Source: an uncultured Planctomycetaceae bacterium (GTDB taxonomy: Bacteria; Planctomycetota; Planctomycetia; Pirellulales; Lacipirellulaceae). From it: a stretch of DNA of 6,817 nucleotides. A model generated the notes under the pieces. The model saw only the letters and a list, made by a program, of their open reading frames with translations. It was not told the origin of the DNA and made no database searches. A program made the position numbers and the translations under genes. Shown piece after piece: positions 4,262-6,817 of this stretch. The stretch covers positions 1 through 6,817 of the forward strand of contig CALMBE010000490.1 of NCBI GenBank assembly GCA_937860165.1, written 5' to 3'. The number at the start of each line of letters is the position of its first letter. Position 1 is the stretch's first letter.

Positions 4262-6145
4262 TCAGACCGACTCAGCGCGGCGGGCTGCTCGGCGGCGGTC
4301 GGCCTCGATCAGCATGATCTTCCGCAACCGCACCGCACTGGGCGTAACCTCCACGAGCTCGTCGTCTTCGATGTATTCGAGGCAAGTTTCGAGAGACATC
4401 ACACGCACGGGGCGGACTTGGCTGTTGTCATCCTTGCCAGCTGCGCGAACATTCGTGAGCTTCTTTCCCTTGACCACATTGATCACCAAATCCCCGGCGC
4501 GACAGTGTTCACCCACGACTTGCCCCTCGTAGACATTATCCCCCGGCTTGATGAAGAACTCGCCTCGGTCGTAAAGGGCATCGAGCGCATAGGCCGTAGA
4601 CATCCCGGATTCGTTGGCAATCAGAACGCCAAAAGGTCGGCTGGGGGCCGCGCCACGAATGGGCTCGTAGTCGAGGAAATTATGGTGCATGATCGCCTCG
4701 CCCTGAGTGGCATTGAGCATGCGGCTCCGTAAACCCATGAGCGACCGGGCTGGGATCGTGAATTCCATGTGGACAAAGCCACCCGATTGCCGATGGGTCA
4801 GTTTGGTGAGATTTGCGCGTCGATCCCCGACAAGTGCCATCACCGCGCTCTGGAACGCCTCGGGGCAATCGACCACCAATTGTTCGATGGGTTCGCAGCG
4901 CTGGCCGTCGATATCACGGAGAATCACCTCGGGCTTGCCGACACAAAGTTCAAATCCCTCGCGACGCATGTTCTCGATAAGTATCCCCAGGTGCATCAGA
5001 CCGCGACCCGAGACCCGGAACTGCTCCTGGCTGGGCCCTTGGCCAACTCGCAAGGCCACATTCGATCGGAGCTCTCGGTCCAGTCTTTCGCCCAATTGGC
5101 GGCTGGTAAGAAACTTGCCCTCGCGGCCTGTAAACGGGCCGTCGTTCACTCGAAAAGTCATGTGCAAGGTAGGTTCATCAATCGGGACCGGGGGCAAAGC
5201 TTCGGGAGCCGAGAGATCCGCTACCGTATCGCCGATCTCAATGGGATCGAGCCCCACAATGGCACATAAATCCCCCGCGGGGACGCTGTCCACTTCTCTA
5301 CGTTCGAGCCCCTCAAAACTAAGGAGTTGCGAGATTTGCCGCTCGGACTGTGCGCCCTGACGATTGATCACCAGCACACGCTGACGGCGGCGAAGAACAC
5401 CGGCGTGGACCCGACCGATGGCAATTCTTCCTACGTAGTCGGAATAGTCGAGCGTGGTTACCTGCAACCGAGGGGGTTCATCTTCCATCCCCACGTCCGG
5501 AGTGGGGACATGCTCGATAATGGTTTCAAACAGCGGACGCAAGGAATCGCCGGGTTCGTTGAGATCCAGGGTTGCCCATCCCTGCCGGGCTGAGGCGTAA
5601 ATTATCGGAAATTCCAGCACTTCTTCGGGGGCGTCCATTTCCACCAACAGGTCAAACACTTCATTGACCACTTCGAGTGGTCGAGAGTCCGGTCGGTCAA
5701 CTTTATTGATCACGACAATCGGCTTGAGCCCGTGCATCAGGGACTTTTGGAGCACGAACCGCGTCTGAGGCATTGGCCCTTCGTAGGCATCGACCAAGAG
5801 GAGCGTTCCGCTGGCCATGCCCAGCACGCGTTCCACTTCGCCGCCAAAATCCGCGTGCCCGGGGGTGTCGATGAGATTCACACGATAATTCGCACCACTG
5901 GTGGAAGTGTACCGGACGGCACAATTCTTGCTCAGAATCGTAATTCCGCGTTCGCGTTCCAGATCGTTTGAATCGAGAATCAGGCCGTGTTGTCCCCCCG
6001 CGAGTTTGGCCAATTCCTCGTTGCGATATTGCCCCGATTGCATGAGCATCTTGTCGACCAACGTGGTTTTACCGTGGTCCACGTGGGCGATGATCGCCAC
6101 ATTGCGGATTTGAAGGGCAGTGGCAGTGATACCGGCAACAGACAT
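4262..6145 (-). CDS. typA: Ribosome-associated translational GTPase TypA/BipA
   Basis: 627 residues, slightly longer than the usual 600-615. This is a translation-factor GTPase of the EF-G/LepA superfamily that binds the 70S ribosome and, in studied bacteria, supports ribosome assembly and stress or cold adaptation. The G domain has G1 AHVDHGKT (20-27), the effector motif ERERGITI (63-70), G3 DTPGH (93-97), G4 NKVD (147-150) and G5-like ASAR (184-187). A beta-barrel domain II covers about 225-310. EF-G-like domains III and V cover about 325-400 and 405-490. The TypA-specific C-terminal domain contains GKKLTNVRAAG (560-570) and DDELVEVTPSAVRLRK (594-609), which are diagnostic. All key residues appear intact. 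The ATG at 6145 has only a weak AGG 10 nt upstream, but G1 lies at residue 20, so the start must be close. The stop of an upstream same-strand frame lies 25 nt before it. Confidence 0.97.
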   Translation of the reverse strand: MSVAGITATALQIRNVAIIAHVDHGKTTLVDKMLMQSGQYRNEELAKLAGGQHGLILDSNDLERERGITILSKNCAVRYTSTSGANYRVNLIDTPGHADFGGEVERVLGMASGTLLLVDAYEGPMPQTRFVLQKSLMHGLKPIVVINKVDRPDSRPLEVVNEVFDLLVEMDAPEEVLEFPIIYASARQGWATLDLNEPGDSLRPLFETIIEHVPTPDVGMEDEPPRLQVTTLDYSDYVGRIAIGRVHAGVLRRRQRVLVINRQGAQSERQISQLLSFEGLERREVDSVPAGDLCAIVGLDPIEIGDTVADLSAPEALPPVPIDEPTLHMTFRVNDGPFTGREGKFLTSRQLGERLDRELRSNVALRVGQGPSQEQFRVSGRGLMHLGILIENMRREGFELCVGKPEVILRDIDGQRCEPIEQLVVDCPEAFQSAVMALVGDRRANLTKLTHRQSGGFVHMEFTIPARSLMGLRSRMLNATQGEAIMHHNFLDYEPIRGAAPSRPFGVLIANESGMSTAYALDALYDRGEFFIKPGDNVYEGQVVGEHCRAGDLVINVVKGKKLTNVRAAGKDDNSQVRPVRVMSLETCLEYIEDDELVEVTPSAVRLRKIMLIEADRRRAARRAESV

Positions 6146-6170
6146 TTTTTACAGACCTGAATTGAGGATT

Positions 6171-6605
6171 CTAAGTGGCGAGGGGAGCAAGTGGGCACTG
6201 CGGTTGAGAACCGATCTGGCCGATCAACTTGCTACGCCGCTCTGTTCGAAGCTCGCATGGGCCGAACCGATCGGCTGGTGGGGACCCGTCATTGTACGCG
6301 CCCGGGCCAAGTTTGGGCACGGGGCCGACCGACATCCACGCCGTGAGGCTGGAGTTGGCCGGCACCCACAGGTCGCGGGCGAACTCGCTGTCTTCACCGC
6401 CTTCGTAAAACGCGACGACGCGGGCCAGGCGCGGCACGTTCGAGACGTTCCGGATATCGAACGCGATTTCGCCCCAGCGCTCCGTCACCGAGATTCGAAG
6501 GCCACCGGGGCTGAGGCCGGCGACCCGAAGCGGCGCATCGGACTGCCCGCTCGCGGCGAGTGCGAATCCGAAAACGACCAGCGTCGCGAGCGTGAATTTC
6601 GGCAT
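6171..6605 (-). CDS. Short exported protein, probably a truncated N-terminal fragment
   Basis: 144 residues from the ATG at 6605; an earlier TTG at 6668 would add 21 unconvincing residues. Residues 1-20 are a signal peptide (MPKF, hydrophobic 5-18, ending ASG). Residues 25-95 look like one compact beta-rich domain with ISVTERWGEIAFDIRN, VVAFYEGG and RDLWVPANSSLTAWMSVGP. I associate this pattern with the N-terminus of much larger planctomycete envelope proteins. After about residue 99 the character changes to a Pro/Gly/Arg-rich tail with no pattern, and the frame ends 25 nt before typA, leaving no room for the rest. This suggests a gene remnant or a secreted stand-alone domain. No clear ribosome site precedes the ATG. 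The family link comes from memory and was not searched. Confidence 0.55.
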   Translation of the reverse strand: MPKFTLATLVVFGFALAASGQSDAPLRVAGLSPGGLRISVTERWGEIAFDIRNVSNVPRLARVVAFYEGGEDSEFARDLWVPANSSLTAWMSVGPVPKLGPGAYNDGSPPADRFGPCELRTERRSKLIGQIGSQPQCPLAPLAT

Positions 6606-6707
6606 GGCGGCAACGGCGGGAGAAGTTTGTAGTGGGTTCAATGTCGGAACTCGCGGCGACCCCGTCAAGGATTGAAAGGCGTTCGTCGTGTTTCGGTTTG
6701 GTTTACT

Positions 6708-6817
6708 CCCTCTCCCCCGCTTCGGGGGAGAGGGCCGGGGTGAGGGGGCGAAAGCTTATTCGTTTCAATTTCGGGTGTTGCTATCGAGAAGCCCCCTCAC
6801 CCTAACCCTCTCCCCCG
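6708..6817. repeat. Family E palindromic repeat, right arm cut by window edge
   Basis: The left arm is a perfect 12-bp hairpin, CCCTCTCCCCCG (6708-6719), loop CTT, CGGGGGAGAGGG (6723-6734), followed by GGGGTGAGGGGGC. The segment 6791-6817 is the inverted counterpart of 6723-6749, matching at 24 of 27 positions, and runs off the window. The 41-nt spacer has no notable feature. CCCTCACCCTAACCCTCTCCCC strings are common interspersed repeats in many bacterial genomes. The T-run needed for a terminator is absent. Confidence 0.8.

Noticed and set aside
6291..6296. Minus-strand TACAAT as a -10 for typA
   Set aside because: No -35 at suitable spacing is visible, and the hexamer lies within the reading frame of the preceding gene, so it is likely chance.

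Overview
The window most likely comes from a planctomycete of the Pirellulales type. This rests on three kinds of evidence. There is a secreted protein with a VPEP...RRR PEP-CTERM sorting tail. There is a secreted protein with a cysteine-rich head and an SHD1-like C-terminal domain, an architecture I associate with planctomycetes. The non-coding DNA is also crowded with short palindromic repeats that I associate with these genomes. The assignment is an inference from gene style and has not been confirmed by a search.

Layout. Positions 1-891 hold no convincing gene. They carry three unrelated bipartite palindromic repeats: family A at 1-88 (cut by the window edge), family C at 272-348 and family B, a dRS3-like element, at 435-511. 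A long leader follows and ends in a clear ribosome binding site. Positions 892-1611 (+) encode a PEP-CTERM protein that is followed by a strong intrinsic terminator. The convergent gap 1612-1950 holds a nested structure: a 142-bp element with 20-bp terminal inverted repeats, itself containing a second copy of family A, sits inside a fourth palindromic repeat (family D) and is flanked by a perfect 10-bp direct repeat.

The rest of the window is read on the minus strand. In transcription order it holds a short, probably truncated secreted protein (6605-6171), the ribosome-associated GTPase TypA/BipA (6145-4262), a membrane-anchored protein with a prepilin-like or TadE-like N-terminus (4003-3134), and 7 nt later the Cys-rich SHD1-like protein (3126-1951). 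The last two look like a translationally coupled pair of envelope proteins, since both place a low-complexity Thr/Glu/Pro/Ala-rich linker between an N-terminal targeting segment and a C-terminal domain. TypA is a housekeeping gene with no evident functional link to them. The window ends in a fifth palindromic repeat family (E, 6708-6817), whose second arm is cut by the edge.

The most notable signal lies in the repeats. In each of the four bipartite families A-D the two arms have diverged from each other, and at least one difference per family is a compensatory base-pair swap that keeps the hairpin intact. The nested insertion at 1691-1896 can be undone on paper to give a clean 54-bp palindromic element.
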